DNA of 64,000 nucleotides, from positions 62,001 through 126,000 of the forward strand of contig JACJWU010000002.1 in assembly GCA_020636995.1 (NCBI GenBank). The letters run 5' to 3'. Shown piece by piece: positions 46,215 through 56,473 of the stretch. Position 1 is the first letter of the stretch. Every line of letters begins with the position of its first letter. This DNA is from Actinomycetota bacterium. GTDB lineage: Bacteria > Actinomycetota > Actinomycetes > S36-B12 > UBA10799. The notes below the pieces were generated by a model. The model was not told the DNA's origin. It saw only the letters and a list, made by a program, of their open reading frames with translations, and did not search any database. The position numbers were made by a program, and so were the translations under genes.

Positions 46215-49200
46215 GTGAACGACGAACTGACCGAGTTGCTCACGGCCGCCCGCAAGGTGGCGCAGGCCAGCCGGCCCATGGAGTTCGAGGTCGACCTCGG
46301 CGACTTCCTCTCCCGTTTCTACGAGGATGTCGCCCCGGACGATCTGGTCGGCAAGGATCCGATGGATGTGGTCGGACCAGCCACGCACATGCTCCGCCCT
46401 CGGCGCGAGCCGCCCCAGGGCACAGCCGTGGTCGATGTCTTCACCCCCACCGTGGCCGCCAACGAGTGGACCTGTGGGCACACCGTGGTGCAGGTGATCA
46501 CTGACGACATGCCGTTCCTGCTCGACTCGGTGGTGGCGGCGGTCACCGGCCAGGGGAAGGCCCTGCACCTGGTGGCGCATCCCATCTTCGCCGTCGAGCG
46601 CGATGTCGCGGGAGCTCTGAAGTCCGTACTCGCCGTTTCGCCCGACGACGCGCCCCCTCGGCCACGCGCGAATCCTGGCTGCATCTCGAGATCGACCTCG
46701 ATTCCGACCCCGCCTCCAACGCCGCGCTCGAGCAGGCACTGCAGACCGTACTGCGGGACGTCCGGGAGGCCGTGGAGGACTGGCAGCGGATGACTACGCA
46801 GGCGCTCACCCTGGCCGACGAGTTACGTGCCTCGCCGCCGGTGTCCGTGCCCGCCAAGTACAGCGAGGAGGCCGCGGAGTTCCTGCAATGGCTCGGCGAA
46901 GGTAACTTCACGTTCCTCGGCTACCGGGCCTACGACTTGGTGCGCGACCCCGACCCGGTGGCACTGGTGAGTCAACCGGGCTCGGGTCTGGGCCTTCTGC
47001 GGTCGGACCGGGTGCAATCGCAGTCGTTCTCCGAGATGCCGCCGGCTGTGCGCGCTCACGCCACCGAACCGCGGGTTCTGGTTCTCACGAAGGCGAACTC
47101 CCGGTCGACGGTGCACCGTCCCGTGCCACTGGACTATGTAGGCGTCAAGCGTTTCGATGCCGAGGGAGTCGTGGTCGGCGAGCACCGGTTCATAGGGCTG
47201 TTCACGTCCAGCACGTACAACCAGTCGGTCACGCAGATCCCGGTCTTGCGACGCCGGGTGGACGAGTTGTTCGAACTCACCGGATTCCCGCCCTCCAGTC
47301 ACAGCGGGAAGGACCTGCTGCAGTTCTGCGAAACGTACCCGCGCGATGACTTCTTCCAGACCGATGCCGAGGAGTTGTTCCCGATCGCCCGCGCGGTCCT
47401 GCAGATCCATCAACGTCGCCAGACCCGGCTGTTCACCCGGCATGACCGCTACGGCAGGTACGTCTCGGCGCTGGTCTACCTGCCGCGCGATCGTTACAAC
47501 ACACAGGTGCGCGAGCGCATCCAGGAAACCCTGAAACGCGCCTACGGTGGGGTGTCGGTGGATCACTCCGCGCTGCTCAGCGAATCCGTCCTGGCCCGCC
47601 TGCACATCGTGGTGCACATGCCGCCGAGGACGCCGATCCCCGAGGTCGACGAGGACGTCCTCGAGCGTGAACTCGCCGATGCCGTCCGGTCCTGGGACGA
47701 CCAGTTCTCCACGGCGCTGCTGACCAGCGTCGGAGAGGAGCGGGCGGGCGAGTTGTTGTCGACCTTCCAGGGGTCTTTCCCGGAGGCCTACAAGGAGGAC
47801 GCCACCGCGCGCGAAGCCGTCCCCGACATCGTGAGCCTGGACGCGCTCGGGGAGTCGGGGATCTCGGTCGCGCTGGCACAGCCGGCAATCGTCTCCTCGC
47901 TGCGCGACCGACGGTTCACGATCTACCGTGCCGGCCCAGAGGTCTCGCTGGCCTCCGTGATCCCGATCCTCAACGGCTTCGGGGTGGAGGTGCTCGACGA
48001 GCGTCCCTACCGGATCATCGGTGCCGACGGCATCGAGCGGCACATCTACGATTTCGGCCTGCGCCTGCCGGACGAGGAGATGCCGAACGAGGACACGTTC
48101 ACCCAGCGGTTCAGCGACGCCTTCCTCGCCTGCTGGTCGATGTACGCCGACGCGGACCTGCTCAACACTCTGGTCACCACCGGTGGGCTGGACTGGCGCG
48201 AGGTGGCCGCGGTGCGGGCGTGGGTGGAGTACGCGCGGCAGATCGGATCGCCGTTCTCCGCGCAGTACATGATCGAGGTCCTGGTCTCCCACACGCAGAT
48301 CGTGCAACTGCTGGTCGACCTGTTCGAAGCCCGGCACCACCCGTCTGCCAACGACGAGCGGAAGGCCAAGAGCATCCATCAGGAGATCCTGACCGCGCTC
48401 GATGCGGTCGCCTCCTTGGATGACGACCGCGTCATCCGGCAATTGCTGGGGATCGTGCTCGCCGTGCTCCGCACCAACTACTACCAGCGGGTGGACGGCG
48501 CCCCCAAACAGTGGCTGTCCTTCAAGATCGATCCACGCGAGGTGCCGGGCATGCCACTGCCACGCCCGCGCTTCGAGATCTTCGTGACCTCGCCCCGTAT
48601 GTCCGGCGTGCACCTGCGGTTCGGCCGGGTGGCCCGGGGCGGGCTGCGGTGGAGTGATCGTCGAGAGGACTTCCGCACCGAGGTGCTCGGTCTGGTCAAG
48701 GCCCAGATGGTGAAGAACGCCGTGATCGTCCCCGTGGGCTCGAAGGGTGGTTTCGTCGTGAAGAACCCGCCTCCGGCGTCCAACCGCGAGGCGTTCATGG
48801 CCGAGGGGATCGACTGTTACAAGTCCTTCATCAGCGGCCTGTTGGACCTCACGGACAACCTGGTACACGGTGCGGTGGTGCCGCCCCCGGATCTGTTCCG
48901 CCGGGACGGTGACGACACCTATCTGGTCGTCGCCGCCGACAAGGGGACCGCATCGTTCTCGGACATCGCGAATGCGAAGGCCGTGGAGTACGGCTTCTGG
49001 CTCGGTGATGCGTTCGCCTCCGGGGGGTCCGTCGGCTACGACCACAAGGCGATGGGGATCACCGCCCGTGGTGCATGGGAGTCGGTGAAGCGCCACTTCC
49101 TCGAAATGGGTGTCGACACCCAGAGCGAGGACTTCACAGTCGTCGGTGTCGGCGACATGAGCGGCGATGTGTTCGGGAACGGGATGTTGTTGTCCGAGCA

Positions 49201-51045
49201 CATCGGTCTGGTCGCAGCCTTCGACCACCGGGACATCTTCCTGGACCCGACTCCGGACCCGTCCGTGGGATTCCAGGAGCGTAAGCGCCTGTTCGAGTTG
49301 TCCCGGTCGAGCTGGCAGGACTACAACCAGGAGTTGATCAGTGCCGGGGGCGGGGTCTATTCCCGATCGCTGAAGTCCGTGCCGATCAGCAAGCAGGTCC
49401 GCAAGGCCCTGGGAATCCAGGACTCCGTCAAGAGCATGACCCCCAACGACCTACTGCACGCGATCCTGCAGGCGCCGGTGGATCTGTTGTGGAACGGTGG
49501 CATCGGAACGTACGTGCGGGCCACCTCCGAGACCGATGCCGAGGTGGGGGACAAGGCCAACGATCCCATCCGTGTCACCGGTGCCCAGTTGCGCTGCAAA
49601 GTGGTCGGCGAGGGCGGCAATCTCGGCCTGACCCAACTCGGGCGGATCGAGGCCGCGGAGAACGGCGTTCGCCTGAACACCGACGCCATCGACAACTCCG
49701 CCGGGGTGGACACCAGCGACCATGAGGTGAACATCAAGATCCTGCTCGACCGGATCGTGCAGGACGGCGATCTCACGATGAAGCAGCGCAACGAGCTGCT
49801 TGCCGCCATGACCGAGGACGTGGCGGATCTGGTGCTGGCGAACAACTACTGGCAGAACATGCTGCTGTCCAATGGCCGTGCCCAGCGCGGTGGCCTGTTG
49901 CCGGTCCACCAGCGGCTGATGGGGGTGCTGGAGCAGCGCGGTCTGCTCGACCGGGAGATCGAGTTCCTGCCCACCGACGATCAGATCGCCCAGCGGATCC
50001 TGGAGGGCCGCGGGCTCAGTTCCCCGGAGTTGTCGGTACTGCTGGCGTGGTCGAAGATCGCGCTGACAGACGACCTGATGGCCACGTCGGTCGACACCGA
50101 CAGTTGGGCGATCGACGCCTTGGCGCAGTACTTCCCGCCGGATCTGCAGGCACGCTACGGCGACCGGCTCGACGAACACCCCCTGCGCAAGGAGATCGTG
50201 GTCACGATGCTGGCCAACGATCTCGTGAACCACGGTGGTATCACGTTCGTTCACCGCGTGATCGAGGAGACAGGCGCGTCGGTCGAGGAGATCGCGCGCG
50301 CCTACGTGGCCTGCCGGCAGATCTTCGACCTCGACGGTGTCTGGGAGGAGATCAAGTCCCTGGACCGGGTCGCCCCGACCGCCGCTCAGAACGCCCTCTA
50401 CCTGGAGTTCCGCAGGTTGCTGGACCGCTCGGTGCGCTGGGTGCTCACCACCCGCGGTGGTGTGCTGGACGCCTCCAAACTCATCGAGGACGTGCATCCG
50501 GTGGTTCACACCCTCACGCCGATGGTTCCTCAGTTGTTGCGTGGCAGCGAGGCGCAGCGTCTGTCCGAGCGCGCTGCGGAGTTCGTCGCTCTCGGTGCTC
50601 CGGAGCCCCTGGCCATGCGCGGGCGGCCGCCTGCCTGGACCAGTACTCCCTGCTGGACATCGCGGACATCGCCAAGCGTGAGAAGCAACCAGCGGAGTCG
50701 GTGGCGGCGCTCTACTTCGCGATCTCCGAGCGGTTCGGGGTGGATGCACTCCTGACGCAGATCTCCAACCTGGAGCGTGCGGACCGCTGGTCGGCGCTGG
50801 CCAGGGCGGCGGTCCGCCAGGACCTGTACGCGGCACAGGCCGGACTCACCGTGCGGGTCCTGCGGCGTACGGACGGCGATCTCCCGCCGGAGGAGCGCAT
50901 CGAGGAGTTCGAGAAGGCCAACCCGGAGGGGCTGACCAGGGCGACCGCCACCCTCAATGAGATCCGGGTCTCCGGTCCGCCGAGCCTGGCGACGGTGTCA
51001 GTGGCGCTGCGCGTGCTGCGCAACGTGTCGCAGCAAGGGGTGTAG
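46215..51045 (+). pseudogene. gdh: NAD-specific glutamate dehydrogenase, large L_180 class, two frameshifts in this sequence
   Basis: The product would be about 1610 residues, the length of the 180-kDa glutamate dehydrogenases of Streptomyces and Mycobacterium. The central 3.9 kb is one intact frame and holds the catalytic core (HLRFGRVARGGLRWSDRRED, LVKAQMVKNAVIVPVGSKGG and VVGEGGNLGLTQLGRIE). The first frameshift is near 46660 in a C run and the second near 50625. Both flanks align well once corrected. The enzyme converts glutamate to 2-oxoglutarate and ammonia, taking the product of PruA into the TCA cycle. Confidence 0.85.
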
Positions 51046-51059
51046 CTGCGGCGTCGGTG

Positions 51060-51671
51060 TCAGTCCACGCCCGCTTTGCGGAACTGGACGCTGATCCTCG
51101 GGCCGGCGGCGCGGACCTTGGGAACGGCGTGCTCCCACGTCGTCTGGCAGGTGCCGCCCATCACGAAGAGGTCGCCGTGGCCAAGCAGGAACGTCAGGCT
51201 TGGTCCACCACCGCGCGGGCGCAATTGCAGGGGCCGAGCCGCGCCGAGGGACACGATCGCGATGACGGTCTCGGCGCGGGAGTTGCGGATGTTGTCGCCG
51301 TGCCATGCCACGCTGTCGAGCCCGTCGCGGTACCAGCACAACCCAGCGGTCGTGAAAGGGTCCGGACCGTACTCGGCGTTGAGAGCGTGGAACGCGCGAC
51401 CCAATGTCGGGTGCGGGAGTCGAGCGGGATCTCTGCACCACGCAGTGAGGCGAGGGACATCGACCTCGCGGTCGTACATCACACGTCGTCCCTGTCGCCA
51501 CGGGGCGTGTGTGGACAAGGCGTCGAACACCGCCAGATCGTCGGTGAGCCATCCCTCGAGGTGGTCGATCCAGGCGCCGTTGCCGAGTTCGGTGTGCTGC
51601 CGGCGTTCCAGGGCCCCCGGGTCTGCGCTCAGGCCATCGCTGAAGAGCGAGGGTTGAAGGTCCACGGTCAT
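51060..51671 (-). CDS. alkB: AlkB-like 2-oxoglutarate/Fe(II)-dependent dioxygenase
   Basis: The 203-residue protein has the iron-binding triad H124, D126 (in AWHGDN) and H181 (in WEHAVPK), with R192 and R198 in the 2-oxoglutarate-binding PRISVQFR segment. AlkB enzymes remove methyl groups from alkylated bases. The length and order fit the bacterial AlkB family. It is convergent with gdh. A near-consensus SOS box lies about 145 bp upstream, nearer to the divergent peptidase gene. Confidence 0.85.
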   Translation of the reverse strand: MTVDLQPSLFSDGLSADPGALERRQHTELGNGAWIDHLEGWLTDDLAVFDALSTHAPWRQGRRVMYDREVDVPRLTAWCRDPARLPHPTLGRAFHALNAEYGPDPFTTAGLCWYRDGLDSVAWHGDNIRNSRAETVIAIVSLGAARPLQLRPRGGGPSLTFLLGHGDLFVMGGTCQTTWEHAVPKVRAAGPRISVQFRKAGVD

Positions 51672-51745
51672 GCCCCCACCCTATGTCGTACACGCGTTCT
51701 ATTCTCGGATTGCGTGCGGTTGTGCCGCATGCGTGAGCGCTTTGT

Positions 51746-51807
51746 ACATCCGGGAGCACTCCGGACGCGCCGCTACGCTCCCGGATCCCCGAAGTGCTCA
51801 CGGATGT
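51746..51807. repeat. 62-bp inverted-repeat element, copy 2 (MITE-like)
   Basis: ACATCCGGGAGCACTCCGGA at 51746-51765 is matched inversely by CCCCGAAGTGCTCACGGATGT ending at 51807. It shares both ends with the element at 41486-41566 but has a shorter centre. It lies between the alkB and M14 genes. Confidence 0.7.
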
Positions 51808-51813
51808 GAACAT

Positions 51814-51829
51814 TCGAACGTGCGTACGA
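51814..51829. promoter_or_regulatory. possible LexA (SOS) box
   Basis: TCGAACGTGCGTACGA differs at one position from the actinobacterial consensus TCGAAC-N4-GTTCGA. It lies 31 bp before the M14 peptidase start and 143 bp before the alkB start on the other strand. The presence of a DNA repair gene nearby makes it worth noting, but one 16-bp near-match can occur by chance. Confidence 0.35.
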
Positions 51830-51859
51830 GTGAAACGGTCATGACGTAGGCTGTGCACG

Positions 51860-52924
51860 ATGAAGTCCCTTGCTGTTGCCTGCAGTGCCCTGTGTCTGCC
51901 CCTTCTGCCCGCCTCCGCCGCCGTGGCCGACGACGTCGTCCCCGTGGAGTCGCCCGTCCCACTGGCGCCTCCCGGCAACGTGGTCGCCGAGCAGTTCGGG
52001 ACTGGTCTGCAGGTCACGTGGGAGGCGGTGACCGGCGCCACGTCGTACCAGGTCCTCGCCGATCCCAGCGGAGCCACCTGTGTCACCGCGACGACCTCCT
52101 GCGTGTTCGACACCCTGCCTGTGCGCACCACCTACACGTTCACCGTCACCGCGACCGATGGGGTTGTGACAAGTCCGGCGTCCGTGCCCAGTACGCCGGT
52201 CCGGCTACGCGCACAACTGGCCGAGCCGATCTTCGCCAAGGACAAAGTCCTGGTGGGACGTTCCGTGCGCGGCCGCAAGATCTGGGCGGTGCGGCAGGGT
52301 AATCCGTTGGCCGTCGACGTCATGCTCAGCATCGGGCAGATGCACGGCAGCGAACCGGCCGGGCTGCGGGTCACCGACCGGCTGCGACGCAAGCCTGTGC
52401 CTGCGGACGCCGACTACCAGTTGTGGACGATCCGCACCATGAATCCGGACGGCGCCTCGCGTGGCAACCGCTACAACGCACGCGGGGTGGACCTGAACCG
52501 CAACTTCCCCGGGACCTGGTCGACGCGCCAGTACCGCTCGGGCCGAGGACCTGGCAGTGAGCCCGAGACCCGCGCCATGATGCGGTTCATCAAGCGGCTC
52601 AAGCCCACCGGGGTGCTGAGTTTCCACCAACCGTGGAACACCGTGCTCAGCGTGTGCGACCAGCGTTCGGCGTACTGGGTCCGGCGCACCGCCCAACTGA
52701 TCGGGCTCCGGCAACCGGGCCGGCCCAGCTCATGTGGCCGGTGGCTGCCCGGGACCATGAACCGCTGGACCGCCCGCAACACGGCGAGCTGGTTCGTCAC
52801 CGTCGAGTTGGCCCCGAGCCACCGCCTGGGACGACAGGTGCGGAAGTCGGCGACGGCCGTCGTCAGGCTCGCCGAGGAGATGGCCTCCGACAGCGGGCCG
52901 GCGCTGGGGATGGCCGTAGGCTGA
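51860..52924 (+). CDS. secreted M14 family zinc carboxypeptidase with FN3-like domain
   Basis: The 354-residue protein has a signal peptide (about 1-23), a fibronectin type III-like domain (about 36-112), and an M14 domain. Zinc ligands are H162 and E165 in MHGSE and H256 in SFHQP, and the catalytic Glu is E316 in FVTVEL. NPDGASRGNRYNARGVDLNR supplies the substrate-binding Asn-Arg. It probably trims peptides outside the cell, perhaps peptidoglycan stem peptides as in the MpaA/gamma-D-glutamyl group. The substrate is inferred. Confidence 0.85.
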   Translation: MKSLAVACSALCLPLLPASAAVADDVVPVESPVPLAPPGNVVAEQFGTGLQVTWEAVTGATSYQVLADPSGATCVTATTSCVFDTLPVRTTYTFTVTATDGVVTSPASVPSTPVRLRAQLAEPIFAKDKVLVGRSVRGRKIWAVRQGNPLAVDVMLSIGQMHGSEPAGLRVTDRLRRKPVPADADYQLWTIRTMNPDGASRGNRYNARGVDLNRNFPGTWSTRQYRSGRGPGSEPETRAMMRFIKRLKPTGVLSFHQPWNTVLSVCDQRSAYWVRRTAQLIGLRQPGRPSSCGRWLPGTMNRWTARNTASWFVTVELAPSHRLGRQVRKSATAVVRLAEEMASDSGPALGMAVG

Positions 52925-52972
52925 GCGCCGCGGCTGCCGCGATACCGGCAACGATGGGTCTAGTCTTGCCGC

Positions 52973-53431
52973 ATGACGCAGACACCTGAGCCGGAATCCA
53001 CACCCCCCGAGAGCACCAGCGTGCCGCCGCCCCCACCCGCGGCCACCCCCGCACCGCCCGCGGAGACAACGCCGCCGGTCGCGCAGACCCCGCCGCCGCC
53101 CCCGGCCGCGGACTCCCCGCCGCCCCCGGCACCTCCTGCCCCGATGGGAGCTCCGGCGGTCGCAGGTGTACCCACCTTCCCGGACGGAAAGCCGATGGTC
53201 GATGCGCAGGGCCGGCCGGCTTCTCCGAAGTCGCGGCTCGCGGCCGCCCTGCTCGCCTTCTTCCTCGGCGGTTTCGGCGTGCACCGCTTCTACGTCGGCA
53301 AGATCGGCACCGGGGTCGCGATCATCCTCACCATCGGTGGGTTCTTCGGGATCTGGCCGCTCATCGACCTGATCATGATCCTGGTCGGATCGTTCAAGGA
53401 CAAGCAGGAGCGCTACCTGGCCAACTGGTAG
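52973..53431 (+). CDS. TM2 domain protein with proline-rich N-terminus
   Basis: The 152-residue protein has a low-complexity Pro/Ala/Thr-rich tail (about residues 1-60) and a TM2 domain (about 83-145) of two membrane helices: LAAALLAFFLGGFGVHRFYV and GVAIILTIGGFFGIWPLIDL. The conserved G-x-H-R-F-Y and D residues are present. The function of such bacterial proteins is unknown. It ends 31 bp before prfB. Confidence 0.85.
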   Translation: MTQTPEPESTPPESTSVPPPPPAATPAPPAETTPPVAQTPPPPPAADSPPPPAPPAPMGAPAVAGVPTFPDGKPMVDAQGRPASPKSRLAAALLAFFLGGFGVHRFYVGKIGTGVAIILTIGGFFGIWPLIDLIMILVGSFKDKQERYLANW

Positions 53432-53462
53432 CCGCCGGGTCGGGCGCGGTTACCCTACGAGA

Positions 53463-54575
53463 GTGGCCGATCTGGAGCTCTCCGACCAAGTGACCGCGCT
53501 CGACAGCACTCTGCAGCAGATCGAGGCGGTGCTGGATCTGTCCGCGCTCGCCGACGAGATCGCAGAGCTCGAGCGACAGGCGTCGGCCCCCGATCTGTGG
53601 GACGACCAGGAGTCGGCGCAGAAAGTCACATCGCGGCTGTCCTACCTGCAGCAGGAGCAGCGGCGGGTTCTGGCGCTGCGTCAGCGTGTCGATGACCTTC
53701 CGGTGCTCATCGAACTGGCCACGGACGAGGACGACGCGGCATCGCTGGCTGAGGCCGCCCGTGAGGTGGAAGCCCTGCAGACCGAGATCAGCGAACTCGA
53801 GGTCCGGACCCTGCTCTCGGGGGAGTACGACGAGCGTGAGGCGTTGGTCTCCATTCGATCGGGTGCCGGGGGAGTGGATGCCGCCGACTGGGCCGAGATG
53901 CTGCTGCGCATGTACAGCCGCTACTGCGAGCGGCACGGTTGGTCCACGGAGGTCTACGAGACCTCCTACGCCGAGGAGGCCGGCATCAAGTCCGCGACCT
54001 TCGCGGTGAAGGCGCCGTTCGCCTACGGAACCCTGTCCGTGGAGCAGGGCACCCACCGCCTGGTCCGCATCTCACCGTTCGACAATCAGGGTCGGCGGCA
54101 GACCTCGTTCGCCGAGGTCGAGGTGATCCCGGTGGTCGAGAAGACCGAGAGCATCGATATCCCGGACGATGAGCTGCGCGTCGATGTGTACCGCTCCTCC
54201 GGGCCCGGGGGCCAAGGGGTCAACACGACCGACTCCGCCGTGCGCCTGACCCATCTGCCCACAGGCATCGTCGTGAGTTGCCAGAACGAACGCTCGCAGT
54301 TGCAGAACAAGGCCACGGCGATGGCCGTGTTGCAGGCGAAGTTGCTCGAACGCCGCCGGCAGGAGGAGCAGGCGAAGATCGACGCACTGAAGGGCGAATC
54401 GGCCGGATCCTGGGGCAACCAGATGCGCTCGTACGTGCTGCACCCCTACCAGATGGTCAAGGACCTGCGCACCGAGGTCGAGACCGGCAACACCGCGGCC
54501 GTCCTCGACGGCGAGATCGACGAGTTCGTCGAGGCCGGCATCCGTTGGCGCCGTCAGCAGGCATCGGCGAACTGA
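53463..54575 (+). CDS. prfB: peptide chain release factor 2
   Basis: The 370-residue class I release factor has the stop-codon-recognition motif SPF in RISPFDNQGRRQ (about residue 203) and the GGQ motif in SGPGGQGVNTTDSAVR (about residue 249), which triggers peptide release. RF2 reads UGA and UAA. The gene is read in one frame from its GTG start with no internal UGA frameshift site, as usual in actinobacteria. ftsE follows after a 294-bp gap, the common prfB-ftsE-ftsX-smpB order. Confidence 0.95.
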   Translation: MADLELSDQVTALDSTLQQIEAVLDLSALADEIAELERQASAPDLWDDQESAQKVTSRLSYLQQEQRRVLALRQRVDDLPVLIELATDEDDAASLAEAAREVEALQTEISELEVRTLLSGEYDEREALVSIRSGAGGVDAADWAEMLLRMYSRYCERHGWSTEVYETSYAEEAGIKSATFAVKAPFAYGTLSVEQGTHRLVRISPFDNQGRRQTSFAEVEVIPVVEKTESIDIPDDELRVDVYRSSGPGGQGVNTTDSAVRLTHLPTGIVVSCQNERSQLQNKATAMAVLQAKLLERRRQEEQAKIDALKGESAGSWGNQMRSYVLHPYQMVKDLRTEVETGNTAAVLDGEIDEFVEAGIRWRRQQASAN

Positions 54576-54786
54576 CGCTCGGTTCCCGGGTCACCTGGGG
54601 CGGACAGGTGGCGAGAACCGCACTCTGGTCATGAATCTGCCATCTTCGTGAGTCTCCCCGGACGTACAAACCATTCATCCGCGCAACCGCAGGACGCTGG
54701 CAGCGGGGGACGTTTCGCCCTGGCGGCGGCGGTTTCGCCACCCGGTCCCTGACTGGCAGGGCCAGGGGCGTACCGGCAGCGTGTTC

Positions 54787-54828
54787 ACCCGACCCGCCGG
54801 GAGCAGCTGAACGGGGAGGCGGGTCGGT
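54787..54828 (+). terminator. hairpin upstream of ftsE
   Basis: ACCCGACCCGCC (54787-54798) and GGCGGGTCGGT (54818-54828) form a strong stem with a 19-nt loop. It lies late in the 294-bp gap between prfB and ftsE and could end prfB transcription or sit in the ftsE leader. TACACT at 54832-54837 could be a -10 box for ftsE, without a clear -35. Confidence 0.4.
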
Positions 54829-54869
54829 GCCTACACTGAAAGGCAGTCAGCCAGCAGGGTGGGAAATCT

Positions 54870-55566
54870 GTGATCACGTTCGAGCGCGTCACCAAGCGCT
54901 ACGACAAGCGCAACCGCCCCGCGCTGCAGGACATCTCGCTGGACATCCAGCCCGGGGAGTTCGTTTTCCTCGTCGGAGCCTCAGGTTCGGGCAAGTCGAC
55001 CTTCCTGCGCCTGATCCTGCGCGAGGAGAGAGGTCACCACCGGTCGGGTGGTCGTGTCGGGCCGCGACGTCGGGAAACTCTCGCGCTGGAAGGTCCCGCA
55101 GTTGCGCCGCGGAATGGGTGCGGTGTTCCAGGACTTCCGACTGCTGCAGAGCAAGACGGTCTACCAGAACGTGGCTTTCACGTTGCAGGTCCTGGGGCGC
55201 AAGAACTCCGCGATCGAGCGGGCCGTGCCGGAGGTGCTCGACCTCGTGGGGCTGGCGGACAAGATGCAGCGCTACCCCCACCAACTCTCCGGCGGTGAGC
55301 AGCAGCGGGTGGCCATCGCGCGCGCCTTCGTCAACCGTCCACCACTGCTGCTCGCCGACGAGCCCACTGGCAACCTCGACCCCGCCACCAGTGTCGGGAT
55401 CATGAAACTGCTGGACCGCATCAACCGCGTCGGGACCACGGTGCTCATGGCCACCCACGACGCGGCCATCGTCGACCAGATGCGCAAGCGCGTGGTCGAA
55501 CTCGACGCGGGGCAGATGGTCCGCGACGAGGCGCGTGGTGTCTACGGACAGGACCACCAGCCGTGA
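54870..55566 (+). pseudogene. ftsE: cell division ATP-binding protein FtsE, one frameshift in this sequence
   Basis: The product would be about 230 residues: Walker A GASGSGKST at residues 36-44, then after a frame change near 55030 the Q-loop FQDFRLL, the signature LSGGEQQR, Walker B LLLADEPTGNLD and the H-loop THD. FtsE pairs with FtsX to control peptidoglycan hydrolases at the septum. Removing one base near 55030 restores VTTGRVVVSGRDVG, so the gene is likely intact in the organism. Its stop overlaps the ftsX GTG. Confidence 0.85.
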
Positions 55567-56473
55567 GACTTCGATTCATCCTCAGCGAGACGTTCCAGGG
55601 CCTGCGACGCAACTCACGATGACGTTCGCCGTGATCATCACGGTGGCGGTGTCGTTGACCCTGTTCGGCGCCGGTCTGCTCGTGCGCGCGCAGGTCGACT
55701 CGATGAAGGACTACTGGTACGACCGGGTCGAGGTGTCGATCTTCCTGTGCGGCGCGAGTTCGTCCGCGCCCTCCTGCTCGCTGGGGGCGGTGACCCCGAG
55801 GTCCGCACACAGATCGAGCAGGAACTCACGCCCCTGCGGCCCCTGGTGCAGGAGATCTACTACGAATCCAAGGAGGAGGCGTATCAACGCTTCCTCGAGC
55901 AGTTCAAGGACTCGCCGGTCACCCAGAACGTCACCCCGGATGCGTTGCCCGAGTCGTTCCGCGTGAAACTTGTCCGATCCCACCAAGTACGAAGGTGATC
56001 GCGGCGGCGTTCGAAGGCAGACCCGGGGTCGAACAGGTTCCAGGACCAACGGCAATTGCTCGATCGGTTCTTCAAACTGCTCAACGGTCTGCAAGGTGAT
56101 CGCTCTGTCGGTGGCAGTCGCGATGCTGGTGGTGACCGCACTGCTGGTGGTCAACACGATCCGGGTGGCAGCGCACGCCCGCCGACGAGAGGTCGGGATC
56201 ATGCGGCTGGTGGGGGCCAGCAACTTCATGATCCGGATGCCGTTCCTGCTCGAGGCGGCGGTATCGGCGGCGATCGGCGGGCCTGATCGCGGTGGGCGCC
56301 ATCGTCGCGCGAAGGTCTTCCTCATCGACGAGGTGCTCGCGCCGTCGTACCAGTTCACGGCCTTCGTCTCCTGGGATCAGGTCATCGTGATCCTGCCGAT
56401 CATCTTCTTCACCGGAATCGTGATCGCGATGATTGCAGCCGGGCTCACATTGCGCCGATATCTGAAAGTGTGA
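55563..56473 (+). pseudogene. ftsX: cell division permease-like protein FtsX, several frameshifts in this sequence
   Basis: Pieces of FtsX appear in order in all three frames: RLRFILSETFQGLRRN, TFAVIITVAVSLTLFGAGLL (first membrane helix), VEVSIFLCG, IEQELTPLRPLVQEIYYESK (extracellular domain), VVNTIRVAAHARRREVGIMR and VIVILPIIFFTGIVIAMI. Frame changes lie near 55612, 55795, 55970, 56000, 56035, 56095, 56285 and 56312. FtsX is rarely lost, and neighbours on both sides are intact. The shifts are therefore probably errors. The GTG start overlaps the ftsE TGA. Confidence 0.8.

Noticed and set aside
53463..54575. Programmed +1 frameshift in prfB
   Set aside because: The gene is one continuous frame from the GTG start with no early in-frame TGA, as usual for actinobacteria.
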